In this document: in pieces, positions 44,810 through 53,365 of the stretch
Layout: every line of letters begins with the position of its first letter
Position numbering within the stretch: position 1 is the first letter of the stretch
NCBI RefSeq assembly: GCF_000007825.1
Contig: NC_004722.1
Coordinates: 4,008,501 to 4,072,500 of the forward strand
Origin: Bacillus cereus ATCC 14579
Lineage (GTDB): Bacteria > Bacillota > Bacilli > Bacillales > Bacillaceae_G
Length of the DNA: 64,000 nt
Reading direction: 5' to 3'
The notes under the pieces: model-generated
The model's database searches: none
Told to the model about the DNA's origin: nothing
Seen by the model: only the letters and a program-made list of their open reading frames with translations
Program-made: the position numbers and the translations under genes

Positions 44810-46112
44810 ACTTCGTTACGATACCGTGTACTAAAGTTGGTGCATCTACGTGTTCTTTAGAGATCTTCATGTTCTCATAAATTTTCGCTTTTACATCTTC
44901 AACATTTTCGCGGTTTGCGTAAATTGTAACGAGAGATTCACCTTGCTTCACGCTATCGCCTACTTTTTTGCGCAGCATTAGACCAACTGCTAAATCAATT
45001 TCAGACTCTTTCGTTGCACGTCCTGCTCCTAAAAGCATTGCTGCTGTTCCGATTTCGTCTGCAACGATTTCTGATACATATCCGTCTTCTTTCGCTTCCA
45101 CTTCAATTTTAAATTGTGCTTGTGGCAATTTAGAAGGGTCATCAACAACAGATGCGTCACCGCCTTGCGCTGATAAGAACGTTTTAAATGATTCTAGCGC
45201 TTTTCCGTTGTTCATTACTTCAATTAGCTTTTCACGTGCATCTTCTAAAGATGAAGCTTGTCCAGCAAGGTACACCATTTGACTTCCAAGTGTTAAACAT
45301 AGCTCTTCTAAATCTTTCGGCCCTTTACCTTGTAATGTATCAATTGCTTCTTGAACTTCTAATGCGTTACCGATAGCTTCACCGAGTGGTTGACTCATAT
45401 CAGAAATAACTGCCATCGTATTACGACCAACGTTATTACCGATACGTACCATTGCTTCTGCTAAACGTTTTGCATCTTCATCCGTTTTCATAAATGCACC
45501 TGCTCCAGTTTTTACATCAAGAACAATTGCATCTGCACCAGCAGCAATTTTTTTACTCATAATCGAACTTGCAATAAGCGGAATTGAGTTTACTGTTGCT
45601 GTTACATCACGAAGTGCATATAGCTTTTTATCAGCAGGTGTTAAGTTACCACTTTGGCCGATAACAGCGATTTTGTTTTCATTTACAAGACGCATGAATT
45701 CATCGTTTTCAATTTCCACATGGAATCCTGGAACTGCTTCTAATTTATCAATTGTACCACCAGTATGTCCTAAACCGCGTCCAGACATTTTCGCTACTGG
45801 TACATCTAAAGCAGCTACTAATGGACCTAATACAAGTGTCGTTGTATCACCAACACCACCTGTTGAATGCTTATCTACTTTTACACCTTCAATAGCCGAT
45901 AAGTCGATTGTATCACCGCTATTTACCATTGCCATCGTTAAATCAGCACGCTCTTGATCGTTCATATCTTGGAAGAAAATTGCCATTGCAAGTGAACTTA
46001 CTTGATAATCAGGAATATCGCCATTCGTATATCCTTCAACAATAAAGTTAATTTCTTCTGTCGTTAATGCATGTCCGTCACGTTTTTTTGCAATTAGGTC
46101 CACCATTCTCAT
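44808..46112 (-). CDS. pdp: Pyrimidine-nucleoside phosphorylase
   Basis: A 434-residue thymidine/uridine phosphorylase. DKHSTGGVGDTTTLVLGP is the phosphate-binding loop, and MSGRGLGHTGGTIDKLE the family signature. It splits uridine, thymidine and deoxyuridine to base plus (deoxy)ribose-1-phosphate, which drm converts for glycolysis. ATG follows GGGGTGACTTCACA, seven bases after pupG. Confidence 0.97.
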   Translation of the reverse strand: MRMVDLIAKKRDGHALTTEEINFIVEGYTNGDIPDYQVSSLAMAIFFQDMNDQERADLTMAMVNSGDTIDLSAIEGVKVDKHSTGGVGDTTTLVLGPLVAALDVPVAKMSGRGLGHTGGTIDKLEAVPGFHVEIENDEFMRLVNENKIAVIGQSGNLTPADKKLYALRDVTATVNSIPLIASSIMSKKIAAGADAIVLDVKTGAGAFMKTDEDAKRLAEAMVRIGNNVGRNTMAVISDMSQPLGEAIGNALEVQEAIDTLQGKGPKDLEELCLTLGSQMVYLAGQASSLEDAREKLIEVMNNGKALESFKTFLSAQGGDASVVDDPSKLPQAQFKIEVEAKEDGYVSEIVADEIGTAAMLLGAGRATKESEIDLAVGLMLRKKVGDSVKQGESLVTIYANRENVEDVKAKIYENMKISKEHVDAPTLVHGIVTK

Positions 46113-46119
46113 TGTGAAG

Positions 46120-46942
46120 TCACCCCTTCATTTGTTTTACGATTGCTTTTACTAATGCTAAGAAGTTAGCTTTAACACGTTCTGTCGTTTCAATTACTTC
46201 ATCGTGGTGAAGTGGTTGATCTAAAATACCAGCTGCCATATTTGAAATACAAGAAATACCTAATACTTTCATACCAGCGTGACGCGCTACAATTACTTCA
46301 GGTACTGTTGACATACCAACTGCATCTCCGCCAAGTGTACGAAGCATACGAATTTCAGCAGGTGTTTCATATACAGGACCTGTCATTCCTACGTATACAC
46401 CTTCTTGTACTTTAATATTTAAGTCTGCTGCAACTTGTTTCGCCATTTCGCGAAGTTCTACTGTATATGATGTAGACATATCAGGGAAACGTACGCCCAT
46501 TTCAGAATCATTCGGTCCGATTAATGGATTCGTACCCATGAAGTTAATGTGGTCTGAAATTAACATAAGATCGCCTGGCTCAAATGATGTATTTACACCA
46601 CCAGCTGCGTTTGTTACAACTACTGTTTCTACACCTAGTTCTTTCATAACACGAACTGGGAATGTTACTTTTTGCATGTCGTATCCTTCATAGAAGTGGA
46701 AACGTCCTTGCATTGCTACTACTGTTACACCTTGAAGTGTACCAAATACTAGTTGACCTGCATGGCCTTCTACAGTTGATACTGGGAATTCAGGGATTTC
46801 ACTGTAAGGTACTGTTACTGCATTCTCAATTTCGTCTGCTAATACACCTAGTCCTGATCCAAGGATTAGTCCTACTTGGTGGTGTCTCTTGAAATTTCTC
46901 TTTTAAGTATGAAGCTGATTTTGTAATAAGTTCACGATTCAT
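46120..46942 (-). pseudogene. pupG: Purine-nucleoside phosphorylase with a 1-base frameshift
   Basis: The gene should start at 46942 (MNRELITKSASYLKEKFQET) and run to 46120, but one extra base in the GGTGGT of the plus strand (about 46877-46883) shifts the frame after residue 21 and stops translation at 38 codons. The other frame continues with QVGLILGSGLGVLADE and an intact C-terminus. The span of 823 bases is one more than a 273-codon gene plus stop. An internal start at 46713 (MQGRFHF) would lack the GSGLG phosphate loop. It cleaves guanosine and inosine when intact. A sequencing error is possible. Confidence 0.88.
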
Positions 46943-46954
46943 TTGTTTATCCCC

Positions 46955-48139
46955 CTATTTCTTTAGCTCGTTTAAGAAGCTTGTTCCGTATTCTGGCATT
47001 TTCACACCGAAGTTTTCTGCTACTGTTGCACCAATATCAGCAAATGTTTGACGAAGTGGTAACTCTTGTCCGCCTTCTTTCATGCTTGGGCTATATGCTA
47101 ATAATGGTACATATTCACGTGTATGGTCAGTACCAGGGTGAATTGGATCATTACCGTGGTCTGCTGTAATTAATAATAGATCATCTTCTTTTAGTTTTGC
47201 GAATACTTCTGGAAGACGTGCATCATATTCTTGCAGAGCTTCTCCGTATCCTTGTGGATCACGGCGGTGGCCGAATAATGCATCAAAGTCAACTAAGTTT
47301 AAGAAGCTAAGACCTGTAAAGTCCATATTTAATGTATCTACAAGCTTATCCATTCCATCCATGTTAGACTTCGTACGAAGAGATTCAGTTACCCCTTCAC
47401 CATCATAAATATCAGAGATTTTACCAATAGCAATTACATCGTAGTCACTATCTTTTAATTCGTTCATTACTGTACGGCCGAATGGTTTTAATGCATAGTC
47501 ATGACGATTTGGTGTACGTGTAAAGTTTCCAGGTTCACCAACGAATGGACGAGCAATAACACGACCTACCATGTATTTCTCATCTAATGTTAATTCACGT
47601 GCAATTTTACAGATTTTATATAACTCATCAAGTGGCACTACTTCTTCGTGTGCTGCAATTTGCAATACGCTATCAGCAGAAGTATAAACGATTAAAGAGC
47701 CTGTTTCCATTTGCTCTTGACCAAGTTCATCAAGAATCTCAGTTCCAGAAGCTGGCTTATTACCGATAATTTTACGGCCTGTTTTTTCTTCTAATTCATC
47801 AAGTAATTCTTTTGGGAATCCTTCTGGGAACACTTGGAATGGTGTATCAATGTAAAGGCCCATGATTTCCCAGTGACCTGTCATTGTATCTTTACCAGTA
47901 GATTTCTCTTGCATTTTTGTGTAATATCCAAGTGGTTTCTCTACTTTAGAGATACCTTTCATTTCTCGAATGTTACCAAGACCTAATTTCACCATGTTAG
48001 GCATTTGTAACCCATTCATATGTTCAGCAATGTGACCAATTGTGTCAGATCCTAGATCACCAAATTGCTCAGCATCTGGTGCTTCACCGATTCCCACAGA
48101 GTCCATTACGACTAGGAATATACGTTTATATTTATTCAT
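46955..48139 (-). CDS. drm: Phosphopentomutase
   Basis: A 394-residue alkaline-phosphatase-superfamily enzyme (DeoB) that interconverts (deoxy)ribose-1- and 5-phosphates. [17 protein letters not shown] holds the first metal ligand, and [12 protein letters not shown] the phosphorylated Thr. [16 protein letters not shown] and [22 protein letters not shown] supply the metal Asp and His. It is first in the operon with pupG and pdp. ATG follows ATAGGAGGTCG. Confidence 0.97.
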
Positions 48140-48464
48140 AACTGCGACCTCCTATAAGTTCAGTTCTACTTCTTGTAGTATGTTCAAAACGCTATAAAGT
48201 GAAACTGTTATCCAAAAGAATTCTCATTGTCAAACAGTACTTCTTTAAATCATTTTCTAACCTATTTCGTTTACTTGAAACGATTCAAAAACATTTCTAG
48301 TTTTTTCTAAGTCAGATGTCAGACATCTGATACTGATATCATAACATGTTTACGCTTTCTTTTTAATACATTTTCGTAGAATTTCTCATTTTCTTCACAC
48401 TTCTATTGTAATCCATTCTGCAACGAAGTGCTAATTTTTTTATGATTTATTTCTTCATATTAAA
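48140..48464 (-). other. drm upstream regulatory interval
   Basis: The interval holds the drm leader, the palindrome at 48312-48330, a candidate extended -10 and AT-rich sequence up to the next terminator. No gene is visible. Confidence 0.6.
48312..48330 (-). promoter_or_regulatory. 19-bp palindromic operator upstream of drm
   Basis: TCAGATGTCAGACATCTGA has perfect 8-base arms around a 3-base centre. On the minus strand an extended -10 (TGTTATGAT, with TATGAT at 48338-48343) lies eight bases before it, so it would cover the transcription start of drm-pupG-pdp. The form resembles GntR- or DeoR-type repressor sites; the regulator is not known. Confidence 0.65.
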
Positions 48465-48497
48465 AATAAAAAGTAGCTCTAAAGAGCTACTTTTTAT
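48465..48497 (-). terminator. Terminator of the lipoprotein gene
   Basis: AAAAAGTAGCTCT pairs with AGAGCTACTTTTT with minus-strand T run. Confidence 0.9.
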
Positions 48498-49234
48498 TTT
48501 ACTTCTATTGTTTCTTCTTTATGTTCATGCAATTCGCCTTTTCTTACATGTACTTTCACTTTGTAAGCACCGTTCTCTTTGAAAGTATGTTTCGTTTCAT
48601 ACTCTCCTTTATTCCCTTCTTTCGCTGGAATAAATTCGTGTTTTTCAACACCATCTTTCCAAATCTCTAGTTGTACTTCAGCACCAGTTAATGCTTCTTC
48701 TTTTTGCTTTAAATGAACTTTCATTGTAGATTCAGCATTTGCCTTTATGTCTCCAGCCATAAGATGGATCATTGTGTCACTTTTATGATCTCCATGTCCT
48801 GCACTGTGATCACTATTTTCTTTTTTCGCATCTTCTACTTTCGCATTTCCTACAGCAACTTTTACTTCTGGCATAACGTGCATTTCACGTGCATTTGTGT
48901 GAGCGATAATATGGTATACTCCATCCGTTTCGAATGTTTTCTCTACTGCATAAACACCTTTTCCTTTATGCTTACCATCTAACATCTCGTGCTTTTCGTC
49001 GCCATCTTTCCAAATTTCAAACTTTACATCATCGGCATCCGTTACTTTTTCTTTCCCTTGTGTAACAAGTGCTTGTACTTCTGTTTTTTCACCTGGTTTA
49101 ATTTCTTTCGGATTTGTTTGGACTGCTACTTTTACAGCTTCAAGTTTCTGTTCTTTTTTCGGTTCTTCTTTGTTTGTATTACAGCCAGCCAACGCTAGCA
49201 TCGCGATAAATAAAGTTATAATCAGTTTTTTCAT
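48494..49234 (-). CDS. Lipoprotein with two YtkA/FixH-like domains
   Basis: A 246-residue protein with a lipoprotein signal (MKKLIITLFIAMLALAGC, lipobox LAGC). Two repeats each carry an EIWKDG(D/V)EKHE core and a G-Y or G-A-Y strand (residues about 30-125 and 150-245), separated by a His-rich linker (NSDHSAGHGDHKSD) that could bind metal. Three ATGs occur in a row; the third is best spaced from AAAGGAGG. YtkA-type proteins are envelope proteins of unknown role. Confidence 0.85.
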   Translation of the reverse strand: MKKLIITLFIAMLALAGCNTNKEEPKKEQKLEAVKVAVQTNPKEIKPGEKTEVQALVTQGKEKVTDADDVKFEIWKDGDEKHEMLDGKHKGKGVYAVEKTFETDGVYHIIAHTNAREMHVMPEVKVAVGNAKVEDAKKENSDHSAGHGDHKSDTMIHLMAGDIKANAESTMKVHLKQKEEALTGAEVQLEIWKDGVEKHEFIPAKEGNKGEYETKHTFKENGAYKVKVHVRKGELHEHKEETIEVK

Positions 49235-49362
49235 CATCATTTCCTCCTTTATACTTTATTTAGTATAGAGGAAATACATTGTAATATTCCAGTCTTCTGC
49301 TGAAAACAATATACGAAATGTTTGTGAAGTTTCTGTGAAACTGTCTTTCCCTCTTAATCTAT

Positions 49363-49390
49363 GAAAAAAAGAGCATAGTAACTATGCTCT
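49363..49390 (-). terminator. xerD terminator
   Basis: GAGCATAGT pairs with ACTATGCTC over one base, with TTTTTTT following on the minus strand. Confidence 0.85.
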
Positions 49391-50272
49391 CGGATGAAAC
49401 TGTTTATATACATCTTTTAATCTAGTTTTTGAAACGTGCGTATAGATTTGGGTCGTTGAAATATCTGCATGTCCAAGCATTTCTTGTACAGCACGTAAAT
49501 CTGCTCCATTTTCTAATAAGTGCGTAGCAAACGAATGACGCAACGTATGAGGTGTAAGCTCTTTTTCAATGTTTGCTTCTTTCGCTAATCGTTTTAATAT
49601 TTTCCAAAATCCTTGTCTTGATAATCGATTACCATGATGATTTAAAAAGAGTGCATCTACTACTTTTTTCCCCATTAATTCTCTTCTTCCTTTTTCAATA
49701 TACTTTTGAATCGCTTCCGTTGCTAAACTTCCTAGTGGAATAATTCTTTCTTTATTCCCTTTCCCTATGCAACGAACAAATCCCATCGTTAAATGTACAT
49801 CTTCTAAATTGAGTGCAATCAATTCTGAAACACGAAGTCCTGTCGCATACAGTAACTCTAGCATCGCCTTATCACGAATACCAAAAGCACTTGTCATTTT
49901 TGGTGTTTGAAGTAACGCCTCTACTTCATCAACTGATAATACTTTTGGTAATTTCCGTTCCCCTTGTGGCGTTTCAATATGTACGGATGGGTCGTGTTCT
50001 ACCGCTCGTTCACGAAGTAAAAATTGGTGGAACGAACGAATTGATGCGATATGACGCGCCAATGTTTTCGAAGATTTTCCGTTCTCTTTTAAATACTGCA
50101 AAAAGTTAACAATGTGTAAACGGGTCACTTCATGAAAAGTTTTCGTCTGTTCCACATTTTGCAAATACTTTACGTAGCTTTTTAAATCCCGTTCATACGA
50201 TACTACTGTATTCTTTGCTAATCCTTTTTCGACAACCATATAATGAATAAAATCTTTTAATTGATCTTCCAC
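49382..50272 (-). CDS. xerD: Site-specific tyrosine recombinase XerD
   Basis: A 296-residue recombinase starting at GTG with GGGGAG nine bases upstream. The N-terminal SAM-like domain (about 1-90) is followed by the catalytic domain: ATGLRVSEL (Arg), HTLRHSFATHLL (His-x-x-Arg) and STTQIYTHVS (nucleophilic Tyr). With XerC it resolves chromosome dimers at dif. It is co-oriented with fur and the DUF4227 gene as in B. subtilis (ripX). Confidence 0.96.
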   Translation of the reverse strand: MEDQLKDFIHYMVVEKGLAKNTVVSYERDLKSYVKYLQNVEQTKTFHEVTRLHIVNFLQYLKENGKSSKTLARHIASIRSFHQFLLRERAVEHDPSVHIETPQGERKLPKVLSVDEVEALLQTPKMTSAFGIRDKAMLELLYATGLRVSELIALNLEDVHLTMGFVRCIGKGNKERIIPLGSLATEAIQKYIEKGRRELMGKKVVDALFLNHHGNRLSRQGFWKILKRLAKEANIEKELTPHTLRHSFATHLLENGADLRAVQEMLGHADISTTQIYTHVSKTRLKDVYKQFHPRA

Positions 50273-50278
50273 TCTACA

Positions 50279-50509
50279 CTACTCCCCATTTTCATAGAAA
50301 AACATCATTCTATTTACGAAAGCATCCTTTGCCGGTTCTTCATTCCCTGATACTTTTTCTACAGTCTCTTCTTTAGGTTTTTCATAACGATGATAGCTTT
50401 CATATTCTTCATTTATCCATAGTATAGCGAAATAAAACAAAATCGTACAACTTGTAAATAATAAAAATACTTTTATTCCATCAAAAGTTAATTTTAAAGC
50501 TCGGCGCAT
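50279..50509 (-). CDS. DUF4227 (YqzK-like) membrane protein
   Basis: A 76-residue protein read from MRRALKLTFDGIKVFLLF; the ATG at 50509 follows TTTTGGAGG. One membrane helix (about residues 8-28) and a charged tail (HRYEKPKEETVEKVSGNEE) are seen. It starts the xerD transcript and sits between fur and xerD, the yqzK position. The function is unknown. Confidence 0.82.
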   Translation of the reverse strand: MRRALKLTFDGIKVFLLFTSCTILFYFAILWINEEYESYHRYEKPKEETVEKVSGNEEPAKDAFVNRMMFFYENGE

Positions 50510-50581
50510 TGTAAATTCCTCCAAAATATAAGTTATTACAACATATGCCAAGCTTTCACCAATTTATACCTTATTCAAATA

Positions 50582-50617
50582 AAAAACCTCTTCCTAGATA
50601 AATAGGAAAAGGTTATT
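50582..50617 (-). terminator. fur terminator
   Basis: AACCT-TTCCTA pairs with TAGGAA-AGGTT and the minus strand continues into TTTTTT. Confidence 0.75.
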
Positions 50618-51068
50618 TTTCATCCGTTTCATTTTCTTGACAATTTTTACAAATCCCATGGAATGTTAAACGATGATCTTTCACCTTAAAGCTCCAGTCT
50701 CGTTCTACTTTCCTTTCCACTTCACCAAGTAAATCTTCTTGTATTTCTTGTACAGCACCACATTGTGTACAAATCAAATGATGGTGGAAACGCTGCGCAC
50801 CTTCTTGGCGTAAGTCATAGCGTGAAACACCGTCTCCGAAGTTAATCTTATCGACAACTTTTAACTCAGATAATAGTTCTAAAGTTCGATAGACGGTTGC
50901 TAATCCGATCTCTGGCGACTTTTCTTTTACAAGGAGGTAAACATCTTCTGCGCTTAAATGATCTTCTTCATTTTCTAGCAGCACACGAACTGTTGCTTCA
51001 CGTTGCGGTGTTAATTTGTAGCTCGCTGCATGTAATTGCTTCTTAATTCGTTCAATTCTTTCTTCCAT
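50613..51068 (-). CDS. fur: Ferric uptake regulator
   Basis: A 151-residue Fur protein. The DNA-binding part includes KLTPQREATVRVLLE and IGLATVYRTLELLSE. Metal sites are seen in RFHHHLICTQCG and CKNCQENE (two CxxC structural zinc pairs). It represses iron uptake genes when iron is plentiful. A perfect-type SigA promoter and a Fur box lie upstream. Confidence 0.96.
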   Translation of the reverse strand: MEERIERIKKQLHAASYKLTPQREATVRVLLENEEDHLSAEDVYLLVKEKSPEIGLATVYRTLELLSELKVVDKINFGDGVSRYDLRQEGAQRFHHHLICTQCGAVQEIQEDLLGEVERKVERDWSFKVKDHRLTFHGICKNCQENETDEK

Positions 51069-51101
51069 TCGGTACTACTCCCTCCTCGCCACTCTTACAC
51101 C

Positions 51102-51129
51102 ATTATATCAGAAGAAGGGCTTCTGTCAA
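51102..51129 (-). promoter_or_regulatory. SigA promoter of fur
   Basis: On the minus strand TTGACA (51124-51129) and an extended -10 TGATATAAT (TATAAT at 51102-51107) are 16 bases apart. Confidence 0.85.
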
Positions 51130-51152
51130 AAGAAAAAACAATAAAAACAAAT

Positions 51153-51167
51153 TGATAATTATTCTCA
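51153..51167 (-). promoter_or_regulatory. Fur box upstream of fur
   Basis: TGATAATTATTCTCA matches the 7-1-7 Fur-family box (TGATAAT-N-ATTATCA) at 14 of 15 positions. It lies 24 bases upstream of the fur -35, suggesting autoregulation by Fur or a related regulator such as PerR. Confidence 0.75.
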
Positions 51168-51175
51168 AAAAGTAT

Positions 51176-51823
51176 TTATTTTTTATTAATAGCCTCAACG
51201 ACTTCTTTCATTAAAACTGGTGATGCGTAAGCCTCCACACTAGAAGCAAGTGCTAACACCACTCCAATTACGAGAAAGAAGCATGTATAACGGATTAATA
51301 ATGGTAATAGTGGCTCGGTTATTTTTCTAATAAATTGATGCCTAATCATCCGTAAAGAAAAACTTGCAGCAATGGTTGTCATAACGAGAAAGACTGGAAT
51401 GATAATTAAATTTTGTGGCAAAACAGATACAAATGCTAATAATAGTCCATTCCATCCATGCTGACTTACTAAAAAACCAACTGTAAATCCAACGACAACT
51501 CCTTTTACAAATAATAAAATAAAAATAAGTGGTAATCCAATAATTGAAATTCCTAAAATCCAAATAAATCCGATGTATTTTAATTGCGAAAAGTAACTTT
51601 CTCGAAACATTTCGCCCGCAATGGCAAATTCTCCTTTAGAGACTTGTCCAAAAAAACGTTGTAAATAAAATGATAAATCTTGTTTTTGATTGATTTGTAA
51701 ACTATTCACGAGAATGGCTCCGAATATTACTCCCATCAATAATAAAACAGCGTTAAATATATATAATGAAGAGTTTTCCTGTATGTGAGACATTACACGG
51801 TCTTGCCAATTTTTTCGCCACAT
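51176..51823 (-). CDS. spoIIM: Stage II sporulation protein M
   Basis: A 215-residue membrane protein with about five membrane segments. The N-terminus WRKNWQDRVMSHIQENSSLY and the motif VVGFTVGFLVSQHGWNGLLLAFVSVLPQNLIIIP match SpoIIM, a subunit of the SpoIIDMP peptidoglycan hydrolase complex that drives engulfment. ATG follows GGAGGGAAG. It is transcribed toward fur. Confidence 0.95.
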   Translation of the reverse strand: MWRKNWQDRVMSHIQENSSLYIFNAVLLLMGVIFGAILVNSLQINQKQDLSFYLQRFFGQVSKGEFAIAGEMFRESYFSQLKYIGFIWILGISIIGLPLIFILLFVKGVVVGFTVGFLVSQHGWNGLLLAFVSVLPQNLIIIPVFLVMTTIAASFSLRMIRHQFIRKITEPLLPLLIRYTCFFLVIGVVLALASSVEAYASPVLMKEVVEAINKK

Positions 51824-51948
51824 TTTTCTTCCCTCCGTTCACACTCTTATTAAAAATGTATGAAAGAAAGAAAAAAGTATGACGAATTAACATTGAAATT
51901 CCGCTCTACTTTGCTAAACTAAAAAGTAGAGAATAGGAGGGATTTCTC

Positions 51949-52500
51949 TTGAAACCATTATTATTAGATTTTCCAACATTATTTCAAACTGAACGCTTGC
52001 AAGTTCGTAAACCATTTCCAGGTGATGGTGCAGAAGTATATGAAGCAATCCAAGCTTCTCTAGAAGACTTAGTACCGTGGATACCAATTAACGCTGAAAC
52101 AGAAGAGAGTGCTGAAGAAATTGTTCGCGAAGCTCACGGACAGTTTTTACTTCGTGAAACACTTGATTTTCACTTATACGATAAAGTATCTGGTACATTC
52201 ATCGGAGCAATTACACTAAAGCCTGAAAACTGGGATATTCCAAAGTTTTCACTTCACTTCTGGCTACATAGTGCCTATACAAAACAAGGCTATATGACCG
52301 AAGCTGTTAAAGGTGCAATTCAGTTCGCCTTTGATAAACTAGGCGCTAGAAGAATTGAAATTCGTACTGATGCAACAAATATAAATGCATGTAGCTTAGC
52401 AGAACGTCTAGAATTCATTCTAGAAGGGACAATGGAAAATGATTTCCTAGCACCAGATGGTAGCTTACGTGATGCACGTGTATATGCAAAAATCAATTAA
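51949..52500 (+). CDS. GNAT family acetyltransferase (RimJ/RimL-like)
   Basis: A 183-residue N-acetyltransferase starting at TTG with AATAGGAGG upstream. LQVRKPFPGDGAEVYEAI is the N-terminal motif, FHFWLHS/SAYTKQGYMTEAVKGAI the acetyl-CoA-binding region, and RTDATNINACSLAERL the family ending. It resembles ribosomal-protein N-acetyltransferases such as YdaF. The acceptor is unknown. Confidence 0.88.
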   Translation: MKPLLLDFPTLFQTERLQVRKPFPGDGAEVYEAIQASLEDLVPWIPINAETEESAEEIVREAHGQFLLRETLDFHLYDKVSGTFIGAITLKPENWDIPKFSLHFWLHSAYTKQGYMTEAVKGAIQFAFDKLGARRIEIRTDATNINACSLAERLEFILEGTMENDFLAPDGSLRDARVYAKIN

Positions 52501-52532
52501 AAAACACTCGCCTTTGGCGAGTGTTTATTTTT
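52501..52532. terminator. Bidirectional terminator
   Basis: ACACTCGCC pairs with GGCGAGTGT over TTT, between convergent acetyltransferase and nudF. Confidence 0.88.
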
Positions 52533-53064
52533 GTAGTTGTAAATATTGTACTGCAAACATCGTCTTCGCATCATGAATACGAAGATCTTTCATAAGAGTA
52601 ATCGCTTCTTCTAACGATACTTCCATTAATTCCACAAACTCATCTTCATCTAACTCAGCTTTATTTTCTTTTCTTGTCAAACCTGTCGCCTTATATACAT
52701 ATAAAATTTCATCTGCGAATCCTGGAGATGTATAGAAAGAAGTAATGAGCTCCATATTTTCACATACATATCCTGTTTCCTCTTCTAATTCACGAACTGC
52801 TGTTACCTCAGGTTTTTCACCAGGTTCTAACTTGCCAGCCGGAATTTCTATAATCGCCTTTTCAAGTGCTTTACGATACTGCTCAACAAGCACAATTTTC
52901 CCCTCATCAGTAATAGCAATAATAGCAACTGCACCAGGGTGATTTACAATTTCACGTTTACTCATTGCTCCATTTGGTAATACTACATCATCAACACGAA
53001 CTTTTATAACTCTACCATCAAAAATTGGCTCAGTTTTTACTGTTCTCTCTGCAAGATTACTCAT
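52525..53064 (-). CDS. nudF: ADP-ribose pyrophosphatase
   Basis: A 179-residue Nudix hydrolase. The Nudix box is GKLEPGEKPEVTAVRELEEE followed by TGY, with intact REUxEE. EIPAG and YTSPGFADEILYVY are typical of the ADP-ribose branch. It splits ADP-ribose to AMP and ribose-5-phosphate. ATG follows AGGGAGATG. Confidence 0.94.
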   Translation of the reverse strand: MSNLAERTVKTEPIFDGRVIKVRVDDVVLPNGAMSKREIVNHPGAVAIIAITDEGKIVLVEQYRKALEKAIIEIPAGKLEPGEKPEVTAVRELEEETGYVCENMELITSFYTSPGFADEILYVYKATGLTRKENKAELDEDEFVELMEVSLEEAITLMKDLRIHDAKTMFAVQYLQLQK

Positions 53065-53082
53065 ACTACTTCATCTCCCTGT

Positions 53083-53110
53083 TCTATTTCCTATTCTTTC
53101 CTCATACATT
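53083..53110 (+). promoter_or_regulatory. SigE-type promoter of mciZ
   Basis: CATACATT at 53103-53110 is a perfect SigE -10. TCTATTT at 53083-53089, 13 bases upstream, is a partial match to the -35. The distance to the mciZ ribosome binding site is right. Confidence 0.6.
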
Positions 53111-53138
53111 TTACCACATTGAAAGGAGCGTGATAGAA

Positions 53139-53273
53139 ATGAAAGTTTATATTTTACCAAATCGCGTCACTTTAGTCGGAAAAGCATGGCAAATTCGCCA
53201 TAAGCTAAAGCAATATAGCAAAGAGTATACAACTGTACAAGAGTGGATTACAGCAAATAAAGTGAAACATTAA
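53139..53273 (+). CDS. mciZ: Z-ring formation inhibitor MciZ
   Basis: A 44-residue peptide, MKVYILPNRVTLVGKAWQIR then HKLKQYSKEYTTVQEWI, that aligns with B. subtilis MciZ (VLVGKAWEIRAKLKEY). MciZ binds FtsZ and blocks Z-ring formation in the mother cell during sporulation. GAAAGGAG lies eight bases before the ATG; an upstream extension overlaps nudF antisense and was ignored. Confidence 0.9.
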   Translation: MKVYILPNRVTLVGKAWQIRHKLKQYSKEYTTVQEWITANKVKH

Positions 53274-53365
53274 TCATGCTTTTACGGGCAGTTAATGCGA
53301 AGCGGAAAGTAAACGTTTGTCAACCTCTTTTCCCTCTCGTACAATAAAGGTAAGGAGGTTGACCT

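Noticed and set aside
46120..46713. Functional short PNP starting at the internal ATG 46713
   Set aside because: It would lack the N-terminal phosphate-binding loop and has no ribosome binding site, so the frameshifted full gene is preferred.
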